NCBI GenBank assembly: GCA_017484165.1
Contig: JAFUTP010000050.1
Span: 1-54,618, forward strand
Length of the DNA stretch: 54,618 nucleotides
Source of the DNA: Cardiobacteriaceae bacterium
Lineage (GTDB): Bacteria > Pseudomonadota > Gammaproteobacteria > Cardiobacteriales > Cardiobacteriaceae
Direction of reading: 5' to 3'
Shown: piece by piece, positions 44,103-53,963 of the stretch
How positions within the stretch are numbered: position 1 is the first letter of the stretch
Layout of the letters: each line of letters starts with the position of its first letter
Notes under the pieces: model-generated
The model's database searches: none
What the model was told of the DNA's origin: nothing
Seen by the model: only the letters and a program-made list of their open reading frames with translations
Made by a program: the position numbers and the translations under genes

Positions 44103-44861
44103 ATGAATGAAGATGAAGTTTTTGAAACACTAATCGAGGGAATGAAAAATTTTTCTTATCTACCAATTCCAGGCGTTAGTGCCGATGAAGTAATGGCGGA
44201 AGAAGAGAAAAACGGCATCATCTTCCCCGATGTTTTGCGTATGTTTTACTTAAATTTCAACGGTGCAACTCATCCAGATGGCGTGCAAAGAATTTATGGT
44301 TGCGGGGAAGTTCAAGCAGCTCGAAATGAAATCATTGCGCATTTGGAAAAAAATATCGGTGCTGATTGGAAAGATAAAAAGCTCGAAAAATTCCAACTGC
44401 AATATCCGATGTTCCGCAACACACTTCTACACGACAAATGGATACCGTTTGCCCGTAACGGTGCAGGTTTTGGCTTGATGGATTACGCGCCAACGCGCTT
44501 CGGAAGATTAGGTCAAATCTTATTTTTAGAGATTATGAATACCGAACCGTTTGTAGAAGTAAGCCTGCATTCAATGAGTTTCAACGCTTGGGTTATGAGC
44601 TATTTCGAGCCGAATTATTTAGAAAAAAGCTGGAATTTGAATAACAACGAAGCTCCTCTGCCAGCCGAAGAAGGTAATGAAGAAGAAATCATCGCCAATG
44701 AATTATTTTCCTTCGTGCGGCAAGCCTTCAATCAGGATTTAATCAATCTTTCTGGCGACCCGAACGATCCAGACGCAGTGATACTCGGAGCAAATACGGA
44801 TATGCCTTGGGTGTCTGCTGAATTTCGTGTAAGCAAATTGCCCGATGAAACAAATGCTTAA
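44103..44861 (+). CDS. SMI1/KNR4 (SUKH) domain protein
   Basis: 252 residues, no signal peptide or membrane helix. The N-terminal ~180 residues show the SUKH pattern: GVSADEVMAEEEKNGIIFPDVLRMFYLNFNGA, then WIPFARNGAGFGLMDYAP and FLEIMNTEPFVEVSLHSMSFNAWV. SUKH proteins are commonly immunity proteins of polymorphic toxin systems, though some are cellular scaffolds. The last ~70 residues are acidic and unassigned. It follows rimO by 46 bases and precedes a second SUKH gene, with no toxin gene beside either. Confidence 0.75.
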   Translation: MNEDEVFETLIEGMKNFSYLPIPGVSADEVMAEEEKNGIIFPDVLRMFYLNFNGATHPDGVQRIYGCGEVQAARNEIIAHLEKNIGADWKDKKLEKFQLQYPMFRNTLLHDKWIPFARNGAGFGLMDYAPTRFGRLGQILFLEIMNTEPFVEVSLHSMSFNAWVMSYFEPNYLEKSWNLNNNEAPLPAEEGNEEEIIANELFSFVRQAFNQDLINLSGDPNDPDAVILGANTDMPWVSAEFRVSKLPDETNA

Positions 44862-44961
44862 ACCAGAATGCGAAATATTTAAGAAAATAAAGTTCTAGCG
44901 GAATAAAAAACAAAAATTGCTAGAATGCAGCCACTCTTCCCATTTGTTATAGTTTTTCGTT

Positions 44962-46323
44962 ATGACAGCTCCTATTACCAACAATCTAGGCAAAATCGCC
45001 GAATTCGAAAGCTCTTACAACATAAAACTGCCGTTGTCTTTCATACAGATTCTCAATACTTTCAGCAATAAGCAGCAGCATCAAGATGCCAGCAATGCTA
45101 ACGGTTGGTTGTCTTTGGAAAATATCTCTCTTGCGATTGATAACTGGAAGCAGTTTTTGACTACTTATTACGGCGAAGATTGGCATAACGCAGGACGCGG
45201 TCAATATCACAATCCCAATCACATCGCGCCTGTTTTGTTTAATGACCGTTGGATTCCGTTTTTACGGGTTGATTCCACACTTTGGTGTATGGATTTTTCG
45301 CCGAATAATTTAGGCATCGAGGGACAAATTATCCGTGTTGATTTAGGAGTTAATCTGGCGCAATATCACACTCGCCTTGAAGCGGATGATTTCTCTCTTT
45401 GGTTTGAAAAAATAACGAAAAAGAATAAAAAACGAGCTGTAACTTCACCAAATATCGAGCAGCAAACTGGCACTAATAAATCACCGTTTTCAAATGAAAT
45501 TCGTGCGCATATCAACACCTACATCGGTGATATTTCCGCTGTATTTCAAGAAAACAAAACTTCTCTGCAACCGCTAGATTTATTCTGGTGCAACACAGAA
45601 CTATCAAACAAATTAGAACCGTCAAATATCATCATCACTTGCGGTATGAGTGCCAAACCAATTCCTTCGACTGGCGAAGACGGAACAATGCCGCACTATG
45701 CTGAATTACTGATTATTCTTCCGCCTGATTGGCCGATAAATATCAATGCTTTTGCGGATTACAACAACTATTGGCCGCTGCATTGGTTAAAAACTCTGGC
45801 TCGTCTTCCGCATCGTTGCAATCAATGGATTGGCGAAGGTCAAACTTTTGCCAATTCGCAAACCGCCTCGACGATTGCCAACACTCCTTACGGTGGATTT
45901 TTATTGTTTTCACCGCTAATTTCTCTACCCGAAGAATTTTCGATTATGGAAACTCCTGATGGCGGTCTATTGCATTTTTATGCTCTTGTGCCGCTGACAC
46001 CAGACGAGCTGACATTCAAAAACAATTTTGGTTTAGAAGCTTTTCTCTTGAAATGCAAGCAAGTTTCCGATGTTGCTATAACTGACCGTATCGTTGGTAA
46101 CCGTCCTTCTGCTGTGGATGAAAATACGCGGATAAACCTCAATGATCAAGATATTTCAAAGCGCGTTTCAACTCCTCCAATTATCAATCCAGCGATTAGT
46201 GAAGCGCAGTTGTTATCTGGAATGAGTTCGTCTGGTGTAGCTGCGGCTCTTGCGCGGAAAAATGCTACTCCTCACGCAGCAGAAGAGGAAGACCATCATT
46301 TAACCGAAATCGAATTCGACTAA
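44962..46323 (+). CDS. SUKH domain fused to a SUFU-like domain
   Basis: 453 residues. Residues about 1-155 are a second SMI1/KNR4 (SUKH) domain: EFESSYNIKLPLSFIQILNTF, WIPFLRVDSTLWCMDFSP, QIIRVDLGVN. Residues about 175-385 resemble the SUFU (suppressor of fused) domain: ITCGMSAKPIP, HYAELLIILPPDWP, YWPLHWLKTLARLP, LVPLTPDEL. Both are known immunity-type folds in polymorphic toxin systems, so the fusion could neutralise two toxins. The C-terminal ~65 residues are low complexity and acidic. There is no clear ribosome-binding site. A short inverted repeat (TTCTAGC / GCTAGAA) lies upstream at 44893-44925, and a terminator follows. Confidence 0.7.
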   Translation: MTAPITNNLGKIAEFESSYNIKLPLSFIQILNTFSNKQQHQDASNANGWLSLENISLAIDNWKQFLTTYYGEDWHNAGRGQYHNPNHIAPVLFNDRWIPFLRVDSTLWCMDFSPNNLGIEGQIIRVDLGVNLAQYHTRLEADDFSLWFEKITKKNKKRAVTSPNIEQQTGTNKSPFSNEIRAHINTYIGDISAVFQENKTSLQPLDLFWCNTELSNKLEPSNIIITCGMSAKPIPSTGEDGTMPHYAELLIILPPDWPININAFADYNNYWPLHWLKTLARLPHRCNQWIGEGQTFANSQTASTIANTPYGGFLLFSPLISLPEEFSIMETPDGGLLHFYALVPLTPDELTFKNNFGLEAFLLKCKQVSDVAITDRIVGNRPSAVDENTRINLNDQDISKRVSTPPIINPAISEAQLLSGMSSSGVAAALARKNATPHAAEEEDHHLTEIEFD

Positions 46324-46341
46324 TTTTCTTTCTATACATCT

Positions 46342-46372
46342 AACCGTCGCATTTTTCTGCGGCGGTTTTTTT
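46342..46372 (+). terminator. Terminator after the SUKH-SUFU gene
   Basis: Stem AACCGTCGCA / TGCGGCGGTT (one G-T pair) with a T run, ending 8 bases before the next start codon. Confidence 0.85.
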
Positions 46373-46379
46373 ATTTCTT

Positions 46380-47699
46380 ATGAACGACGAACAAACTTCG
46401 AATAAAAAAATCATTTCCCCTGCTTTTATCCGTCGAATGGCGGTTTGTGTTTTTACGGGCTTTACTTCGGGGATGCCGTTTTTTGTGCTGCTGTCGCTAC
46501 TTCCGATATGGCTGCGGGACAACGCGATGAATTTGGATCACATCGCAAAAATTACGGCGGCTGCGATGTTGCCGTATAGCTTGAAATTCCTCTGGGCTTG
46601 GAGTTTGGATATTGCTCTTCCGTTTGGGTTTGTTGGACGGCGGAAGTTTTGGACGGTTATCACGCAACTATTGCTGCTTTGCTGCACGCTTTTATTTTTA
46701 CTCTGCAATCCGCAAGATGATTTTCGGTTTATTGCGACACTTGCGGCATTTTTCGGTTTTATTTCAGCTACAGCGGATATTGCGATTGATGCTTACCGTC
46801 GAGAAATTCTCCCTGACCGCGAACTTGGGCTTGGTAATTCTTTGCATATCAATGCTTACCGTATTTCGAAGTTAATTCCTGGTGCTCTGGGCTTGGTTTT
46901 AGCGGATATTTTTTCTTGGCAGGCAGCATTTTTACTTTGTGCCGCAACGATTTTCGCGATGATTTTGGCGGTAATTTTTATTTTTCCCGAACCGCAAAGA
47001 GAAGCTAAAGCACCGCGAACTTTTGAGGAAAGTGTTGTTTTGCCGTTTGTAGAATTTTTTCGCCGTCAAGGCAAAAATGCTTTTTTTATTCTGATTTTTT
47101 TAGTGCTATACAAATTCGGCGACAGCCTTGCAACGACGATGCAGAGTGCTTTTATCGTCGATATGCACTATTCCAAAATCGATATTGCCAAAATTGAGAA
47201 ACTCAATTCGCTTTGGGCTTCGGTTGTCGGTGCGTTTATCGGTGGCGTGGTGATGTTAAAAATCGGGATTAACCGCTCGCTATGGATTTTCGGTGTAGTG
47301 CAGATGATTACGATTTTGGGCTTTTATTGGCTCGCCTGCTCCGGACCGTTTGATGCAATTGGTGCTTGGGAAAAATGGCAGCTTGGAATCGTCATCGCTG
47401 GCGAATATCTTGGAGTTGGGCTTGGGACGGCAGCTTTTGTTGCCTTTATTGCTAGGGAGACTAATCCCGCTTATGCCGCAAGCCAGCTTGCGCTTTTCAC
47501 TTCACTAACTGCCCTTCCCCGCACGATTTTCGGTGCCGTAAGTGGTTTTTTAGTCGAAGGCGGAAAGCTTTTCGGTTGGCAGTTTGCGGGTTTGGGTTAT
47601 GCGAACTTTTTTCTGCTCTGCTTTTTTCTCGCCATCCCTGGAATGTTGCTTTTATTCAAAGTCGCAAAATTTAATGAGCCTCAATCAAGCGGAGTTTGA
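46380..47699 (+). CDS. ampG: AmpG-like muropeptide permease (MFS)
   Basis: 439 residues with 12 or more membrane helices. AmpG features include the N-terminal TGFTSGMPFFVLLSLLPIWLRD, the FLWAWSLDIALPFGFVGRRKFW loop (compare APLLDRY-type loops), TADIAIDAYRRE and VLYKFGDSLATTMQSAF. It imports GlcNAc-anhydro-muropeptides from the periplasm for cell-wall recycling. The substrate assignment rests on family resemblance. No Shine-Dalgarno is visible, since the upstream sequence is the terminator stem; an internal ATG at 46437 is an alternative start but would remove the conserved N-terminus. Confidence 0.85.
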   Translation: MNDEQTSNKKIISPAFIRRMAVCVFTGFTSGMPFFVLLSLLPIWLRDNAMNLDHIAKITAAAMLPYSLKFLWAWSLDIALPFGFVGRRKFWTVITQLLLLCCTLLFLLCNPQDDFRFIATLAAFFGFISATADIAIDAYRREILPDRELGLGNSLHINAYRISKLIPGALGLVLADIFSWQAAFLLCAATIFAMILAVIFIFPEPQREAKAPRTFEESVVLPFVEFFRRQGKNAFFILIFLVLYKFGDSLATTMQSAFIVDMHYSKIDIAKIEKLNSLWASVVGAFIGGVVMLKIGINRSLWIFGVVQMITILGFYWLACSGPFDAIGAWEKWQLGIVIAGEYLGVGLGTAAFVAFIARETNPAYAASQLALFTSLTALPRTIFGAVSGFLVEGGKLFGWQFAGLGYANFFLLCFFLAIPGMLLLFKVAKFNEPQSSGV

Positions 47700-49049
<1,350 letters not shown>

Positions 49050-49065
49050 TCAAGCCTTAATCAAA

Positions 49066-49110
49066 AAGCTAATAACGATGCAAACCCTTCATCGTTATTA
49101 GCTTATTTAT
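49066..49110 (+). terminator. Terminator or attenuator between eno and ftsB
   Basis: A perfect 15-bp stem AAGCTAATAACGATG / CATCGTTATTAGCTT with a 9-base loop and a T-rich tail, directly before ftsB. Low GC, so termination may be partial. Confidence 0.8.
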
Positions 49111-49123
49111 TTTGAAAAAAATT

Positions 49124-49633
49124 ATGTCTAGCTTTAATTTCAATGCCACCGTCTTATCTTTATTTTTAGTCGTTATGACTGCGATTCTCGGCGCGGTTAA
49201 TTATTACCTCTGGTTATTACAAGAAGATAAAAAACAAAGCATTTCTGACTTACAACAACAAGTCGAAACGCAAACAGAAGAAAACCGTCTTTTAGCCGAA
49301 CGAAATCAATATAAAAGCGATGAAGTCAATATTCTCCGCTCTCCTGATGCTTTTTATATTTATGAAGAAAAACTGCGGCAGGATTATGGAATGGTTGGCA
49401 AAAACGAAACATTTTTCGTGCTAAACGAGGCAGCGTATAGCGATGTCCAAGATGTTGCGGGATTATCAGCTTTTGAACGAAATGCTAATTCGCCATCGGT
49501 TGCTGTCCGAGAAAGCGAGCAATATCTCCGTGAAGAAGCACAACGGCAGGCGGAAGATTTACGCAATATTCCTGAATCTAACGAAGCACCACCGCCACCT
49601 GCTCCAGTTTTAGAATTAGAATCAATGCAATAA
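49124..49633 (+). CDS. ftsB: Cell division protein FtsB with an extended C-terminus
   Basis: 169 residues from ATG 49124 (a TTG four codons earlier is also possible). One transmembrane helix at about 9-29 (VLSLFLVVMTAILGAVNYYLW). A coiled coil at about 36-70 (SISDLQQQVETQTEENRLLAERN) and the FtsB/DivIC segment with SPDAFYIYEEKLRQDYGMV. E. coli FtsB is 103 residues; here an extra ~70-residue periplasmic tail is Glu/Gln/Ala-rich and ends in a Pro run. FtsB with FtsL and FtsQ activates septal cell-wall synthesis. The position after eno supports the call. Confidence 0.85.
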   Translation: MSSFNFNATVLSLFLVVMTAILGAVNYYLWLLQEDKKQSISDLQQQVETQTEENRLLAERNQYKSDEVNILRSPDAFYIYEEKLRQDYGMVGKNETFFVLNEAAYSDVQDVAGLSAFERNANSPSVAVRESEQYLREEAQRQAEDLRNIPESNEAPPPPAPVLELESMQ

Positions 49634-49647
49634 TCTGGAAGTTATAA

Positions 49648-50730
49648 ATGAAGCAGATAGAAGTCAAATTACAAAGGCAAAATCAAGATTATTCAATTTT
49701 GATTGCAAATTCACTTTTAAGCAATGAAGATTTAATAAATTCAACCGTTAAAGAACGGCAAGTTTGCATTGTTTCCAATCAAAATATTTACGATTTATAT
49801 GCTGAAAAAATTAAGAATGGATTAAAAAACCGTCAAATAATCGAAGTAATCCTTCCAGAGGGCGAAGAGTATAAAAATATTTCCTCTTGGGGCAAAATTT
49901 TAGACGCAATGATGCAAAATCGTTTCGCAAGGGATAGTGCAATTTTGGCGTTAGGGGGCGGAGTTATCGGCGATTTGGCAGGATTTGCAGCGGCGAGCTT
50001 TCAGCGCGGTGTTGCGGTATATCAAGTCCCTACTTCGCTGCTAGCCCAAGTTGATTCGTCTATCGGCGGCAAAACTGGTGTAAATCATGAGCTCGGTAAA
50101 AATATGATTGGAGCTTTTTGGCAACCGAAAGCGGTGTTAATCGACCCAGAAGTGCTGCGCACCTTGCCAGAACGAGAATTTACCGCTGGAATGGGAGAAG
50201 TTATCAAATACGGTTTAATAAATAACTTGGAATTTTTTAAGTATCTGGAAGAGAATTTTCAAGCTATAAATAATAAAAATCCCGAACATTTAGCCAAAAT
50301 AATCACAACAAGTGCGCAAGCAAAAGTCGATATTGTGCAAGCAGATGAATTTGAAGGCGGCAAAAGAGCACTGTTAAATCTCGGTCATACCTTCGGACAC
50401 GCCTTGGAAACCTTGGGAAATTACACTCTTTATAAACACGGTGAAGCGGTGGCAATCGGTATTCGAATTGCAGCTGAATTAGCCGCAATAGAGCAAAAAA
50501 TTAGCGATGAGAGTAGAAAAAGAATTTGCCAAATACTCACAAATTTCAATCTGCCAATTTCATATCAAAATAAATTCCAAGTTGAGGATATTTATCAGGC
50601 GATGTTTGCCGATAAAAAAGTCCGTGCTGGCAAATTAAGATTAGTGAAATTTCGGGAATTTTGTAATTGCGAAGTTTCAGCAGATAGTAAAGAAAAAGAT
50701 ATTTTAGAGGCAATAAATTTAGCGAAATAG
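49648..50730 (+). CDS. aroB: 3-Dehydroquinate synthase
   Basis: 360 residues. NAD- and metal-binding motifs: ILPEGEEYKN, ALGGGVIGDLAGFAAASFQRG, PTSLLAQVDSSIGGKTGVNH, NMIGAFWQP, MGEVIKYG, LLNLGHTFGHALE (Zn His) and YKHGEAVAIG (Zn His). It converts DAHP to 3-dehydroquinate in the shikimate pathway. The usual neighbour aroK is absent. GGAAG ribosome-binding site, 14 bases after the ftsB stop, so probably cotranscribed with ftsB. Confidence 0.97.
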   Translation: MKQIEVKLQRQNQDYSILIANSLLSNEDLINSTVKERQVCIVSNQNIYDLYAEKIKNGLKNRQIIEVILPEGEEYKNISSWGKILDAMMQNRFARDSAILALGGGVIGDLAGFAAASFQRGVAVYQVPTSLLAQVDSSIGGKTGVNHELGKNMIGAFWQPKAVLIDPEVLRTLPEREFTAGMGEVIKYGLINNLEFFKYLEENFQAINNKNPEHLAKIITTSAQAKVDIVQADEFEGGKRALLNLGHTFGHALETLGNYTLYKHGEAVAIGIRIAAELAAIEQKISDESRKRICQILTNFNLPISYQNKFQVEDIYQAMFADKKVRAGKLRLVKFREFCNCEVSADSKEKDILEAINLAK

Positions 50731-50755
50731 TGTAAGAAAAAACACTCAACAGTGC

Positions 50756-50783
50756 AAAAAGGCGGTAAAAACACCGCCTTTTT
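50756..50783. terminator. Bidirectional terminator between aroB and the bacterioferritin genes
   Basis: Stem AAAAAGGCGGT / ACCGCCTTTTT with a 6-base loop, between convergent genes. Confidence 0.92.
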
Positions 50784-50793
50784 ATTGCCTTAT

Positions 50794-51267
50794 TTATTCC
50801 TTCTCCAAATGCCGTTGCAGGAATTTTTCAAGCCCTATTTCTTGAATAAGATTCTCCTGCTCTTCCAACCAATCGATATATTCCTCATTGCAAGCAATTT
50901 GCGCTTTCACTAACTCCTGGGAAACAAAATCTTCAAGTTCCGCTAATTTGCCTGCAACTACTGCTTGTTCGCTATGATAAGTTTTCGCAGCATGCAAATC
51001 ACAAGCGAGCATTTCTTGGGGATTTTCACCGATATTTAAGCGTCCTAAATCTTGCAAATTAGGCAATCCTTCTAAAAATAAAATCCTTTCGCTTAAAGTA
51101 TCAGCATTTTTCATTGCTTTGATGGATTGTTTATAAACCCGATGATATAAATTTTTATAGCCAAAATGATTGAAAATACGCGCATGCAGAAAGTATTGAT
51201 TGATTAGTGTCAGTTCAAATTTGAGTAATAAATTTAATTCTAAAATTATTGCACTGTCCGCCTTCAT
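50794..51267 (-). CDS. bfr: Bacterioferritin, heme-binding type lacking ferroxidase ligands
   Basis: 157 residues, four-helix ferritin. By alignment to E. coli Bfr it keeps Glu18 and the heme ligand Met52 (KAMKNAD). It has lost most ferroxidase ligands: Glu51 to Ala, His54 to Asn, Glu94 to Ala, Glu127 to Asn and His130 to Tyr. It should therefore bind inter-subunit heme but not oxidise iron. Its partner gene 74 bases upstream has the reciprocal pattern, implying a mixed 24-mer like those of other two-gene bacterioferritins. Confidence 0.92.
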   Translation of the reverse strand: MKADSAIILELNLLLKFELTLINQYFLHARIFNHFGYKNLYHRVYKQSIKAMKNADTLSERILFLEGLPNLQDLGRLNIGENPQEMLACDLHAAKTYHSEQAVVAGKLAELEDFVSQELVKAQIACNEEYIDWLEEQENLIQEIGLEKFLQRHLEKE

Positions 51268-51341
51268 AAATGCACCTCATAATATAAAAAAATTGCACTA
51301 ACCGAGCATTTTTAAGCATAAGTTAGTGCTTTATGAAAATC

Positions 51342-51806
51342 TTAAATTTGACTTTGCAAATAATTTTGCAAACCGATTTCCTTAATTTGCCGCAATTGTT
51401 TTTCCAACCAATAAGCGTGATCAACTTCGGTATCTTCTAATTGCTTAACCAACAAATCACGGGTTACAAAATCTCGTTCCTCTTCGCATAAAACAATGCC
51501 TCGTTTGAGGTTATCGCGCACACGGTATTCCAATTGCAAATCGTGATTTAGCATCTCTTCCACCGTTTTTCCCACCGCAATTGCTTCGGGACGCATATTC
51601 GGTATGCCTTCTAAAAATAACACTCTTTTAATCATTGAAGCAGCATGCAAGGTTTCATGTTCCATTTCATGATGATTTGCTTCATAAAGCTTGTTGTATC
51701 CCATATCAAGATACATTTCCGCATGAATAAAATATTGGTCTCTTGCGGCTAATTCACCCGCAATCATTTCATTCAAATAAGCTATTACTTTTTCACTTCC
51801 TTTCAT
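51342..51806 (-). CDS. bfr: Bacterioferritin, ferroxidase type lacking the heme Met
   Basis: 154 residues. It retains all di-iron ligands (Glu18, Glu51, His54, the Glu of HDLQLEY, and Glu127/His130 in DTEVDHAYW), but the heme-ligand Met52 is Thr (HETLHAA). Iron oxidation and storage are expected here, with electron release through the heme subunit encoded downstream. It is the first gene of the pair. Its promoter lies in the 51807-52132 gap; no convincing Fur box was seen. Confidence 0.92.
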   Translation of the reverse strand: MKGSEKVIAYLNEMIAGELAARDQYFIHAEMYLDMGYNKLYEANHHEMEHETLHAASMIKRVLFLEGIPNMRPEAIAVGKTVEEMLNHDLQLEYRVRDNLKRGIVLCEEERDFVTRDLLVKQLEDTEVDHAYWLEKQLRQIKEIGLQNYLQSQI

Positions 51807-52132
51807 TTGAAATCTCCGTTGTGTATTGCAAAAAAATAAAATTATAGAAACACTGTTTGATGATTTGCAAGCAATTTTTTGATTATTTTTTCTAAATATA
51901 TTTAATTCTTATTTTGAACTTTAATAAGCTATTTGAATACTAAAAATATAACTTTTCATTTAACTATAAAGTCATTGTTTTATAAAGAAAAAATTACACT
52001 ATTAGACTTATTTTTCAGCACTCTTTAACCGTAAATAATAATAGAAGTATTCTTATTTAGCTGCAAGACGAAAATCATTATTTTTTCTTCAACTTATAAT
52101 CACGGCGATTTTTAAGTATTTACCACAAGACC
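51807..52132. other. 326-base divergent gap between bfr and amiC
   Basis: Extremely AT-rich, no gene, repeat copy or clear hairpin recognised. It must contain promoters for the bacterioferritin genes and amiC; several TATAAT-like hexamers occur but none with a convincing -35. Confidence 0.5.
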
Positions 52133-53443
52133 GTGCATAAATTTATTCTCTCCGCTTTATTATTTTTTGCATTCATCGGCACAAGCTTTGCAGCAGTCGT
52201 GTCGGATTTGCGTTTTTTCCACTATCCGAACAACAAAGTGCGGATTGTGATGGAAATGGACAGCACGGTTAAATTCAACAAATTCACCCTATCCGACCCG
52301 CCGCGGCTGGTTTTCGATTTTCCTAATTCCTCGCATCGAGTGCGCAATTTGCAAATCGACAAAGGTTCGGTTATCGGTGTGCGGGCTGGTTACCGTAACG
52401 AGCAAACCTTGCGCTTTGTCATCGACCTAAATTCCAACGCCAAAACCGAAATTTTCCAACTCGCACCAGACAACGATAACCGCCATCACCGCGTCGTTAT
52501 CGATATTTTCGACGGCGGATTAACCGCACCGATGCTCTCCCTCACCTCTTTGGAAGAAAGCCAAAGCCGCACTCAAACGGTAAAAAATAAACCGCAAACC
52601 ATCGCGCCAATCGCTGCCAACAAACAGCAATCGGGGGTAGTAAAAAATAAAAAACCCGAGCCCACACGGCAAACAACGACAACAGCTTCAAACGGCAAAA
52701 TTCAGTCGGCAAAAAAATCGGGCAAAACCGTTGTCTGCATCGATGCTGGACACGGCGGAACCGACCACGGCGCACATAATCCCGTAACAGGCTTGAAAGA
52801 AAAAAATGTCGTATTCGCCATTGCCGCCATCACCCGCCAAGAGCTCATCAAACGCGGTTATCAGGTTTATCTCACCCGCCCGTCGGATAACAAAATCGAA
52901 GTCAATACTCGCCCAAAACTCTGCCGTCAAGCGGGCGGAGATATTTTCGTTTCTATCCACGCCGATTCGGTCGCTAGCAATGACGGCATCGGCGGACCAC
53001 GCGGCTCTTCGGTGTATATCCTCAATATGCGTGGTGCAAATAAACAACTCGATAGCTACCTAAACCGCCGCGCCAACGCTTCCAGCCTGCAATGGGACTT
53101 GAATGTCTATGGCTACAACCGTAACACCCAAGCCGCAATTTTGGCAATGCAAATGGAAGCAACCAGCGAAGCTTCGATGATTTTGGCTAAACAAACACTC
53201 GCGGAACTTGCCAAAATCGGCAAACTCGCTAAAAACAATGTTAAATACGAAAATTTCGGAGTTTTGCGCGGCGCAACCGAATTCCCCGCAATTTTGGTTG
53301 AAACTGGATTTATCTCCAATCTAGAAGAGGCCAAACTCCTCTCCACCCCAACTCATCAACAAAAACTCGCCCGCGCCATCGCAAACGGCATCGACGCATA
53401 CTTCAAACTCCACACCCAACAACACAACCTCCTCAAAAACTAG
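52133..53443 (+). CDS. amiC: N-acetylmuramoyl-L-alanine amidase AmiC-type
   Basis: 436 residues from a GTG start. Signal peptide (ALLFFAFIGTSFA), then an AMIN domain at about 22-130 (VRIVMEMDSTVKFNKF, PRLVFDFPNSSH) that targets the septum. A basic low-complexity linker (about 145-195) leads to an amidase_3 catalytic domain: VCIDAGHGGTDHGA (Zn His at about 206), the Glu in LKEKNV, SIHADS (second Zn His, about 276), and the catalytic Glu in ILVETGFISN (about 391). It cleaves the MurNAc-L-Ala bond during daughter-cell separation. No LysM domain. Confidence 0.94.
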   Translation: MHKFILSALLFFAFIGTSFAAVVSDLRFFHYPNNKVRIVMEMDSTVKFNKFTLSDPPRLVFDFPNSSHRVRNLQIDKGSVIGVRAGYRNEQTLRFVIDLNSNAKTEIFQLAPDNDNRHHRVVIDIFDGGLTAPMLSLTSLEESQSRTQTVKNKPQTIAPIAANKQQSGVVKNKKPEPTRQTTTTASNGKIQSAKKSGKTVVCIDAGHGGTDHGAHNPVTGLKEKNVVFAIAAITRQELIKRGYQVYLTRPSDNKIEVNTRPKLCRQAGGDIFVSIHADSVASNDGIGGPRGSSVYILNMRGANKQLDSYLNRRANASSLQWDLNVYGYNRNTQAAILAMQMEATSEASMILAKQTLAELAKIGKLAKNNVKYENFGVLRGATEFPAILVETGFISNLEEAKLLSTPTHQQKLARAIANGIDAYFKLHTQQHNLLKN

Positions 53444-53468
53444 GTCGCGTGCCGCGACGGGCGATCCG
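53444..53468. repeat. GC-rich palindromic mini-repeat, copy 1
   Basis: GGTCGCG-TGC-CGCGACGG followed by GCGATCC, directly after the amiC stop codon. The core GTCGCG-N3-CGCGAC recurs at 54207 and 54313. Confidence 0.75.
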
Positions 53469-53512
53469 ACTTCGCATTTACGAGTAGCGTTTTCGGTATT
53501 TATTTGCAAAAC

Positions 53513-53546
53513 AAATCCGCCGTTTTTTACACGGCGGATTTTTTAT
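53513..53546 (+). terminator. Terminator after amiC
   Basis: Stem AAATCCGCCG / CGGCGGATTT with a 9-base loop and T run, 70 bases after the amiC stop. Confidence 0.9.
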
Positions 53547-53568
53547 TTTTACCGTCAATTTCTGCCAT

Positions 53569-53832
53569 CTTCCATCATTTTGAGCGCAGCGAAAACTCTA
53601 TCAACAGATCCTTCGCTTCGCTCAGGATGACGACAGCATTGTGGCTGTTTCACCGTCATTTTGAGCGTAGCGAAAAATCTATCGACAGATCCTTCGCTTC
53701 GCTCAGGATGACGGCAGCAGTGTTTGGCGGTTTTCCGTCATTTTGAGCGCAGCGAAAAATCTCACCGCGACCGTCATTTTGAGCGTAGCGAAAAATCTAT
53801 CGAAGATCCTTCGCTTCGCTCAGGATGACGGT
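53569..53832. repeat. Cluster of tandem ~60-bp hairpin repeats
   Basis: Three complete units and one half unit of an imperfect palindrome. One arm starts CGTCATTTTGAGCGYAGCGA and the other ends CGCTTCGCTCAGGATGACG, around an ATCGACAG-like centre (about 53573-53632, 53653-53713, half unit 53728-53763, 53770-53831). They share the core of the ~120-bp TIR elements but lack the GGGCGYRTCTAAA ends. Together with the amiC terminator and a GC palindrome they fill the 520-base gap 53444-53963. Confidence 0.85.
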
Positions 53833-53963
53833 CATTGTTTGCGGTTTTCCCGTCATTTTTCGCAACAGGCAAAAAATTTCTTGACAGGCGGAAATTCTTT
53901 TATTTATAATCGCTCTTGCTTTATTGATAAAGCGTATTTTTTAATTTGTAACAGGAAATTTAT

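Noticed and set aside
44893-44925. Inverted repeat TTCTAGC / GCTAGAA upstream of the SUKH-SUFU gene
   Set aside because: Short arms with a 19-base separation and no T tract; too weak to call an operator or terminator.
53569-53832. Regular repeats considered as a CRISPR array
   Set aside because: Units are ~60-bp imperfect palindromes separated by unequal spacers, share their core with dispersed elements, and no cas genes are present.
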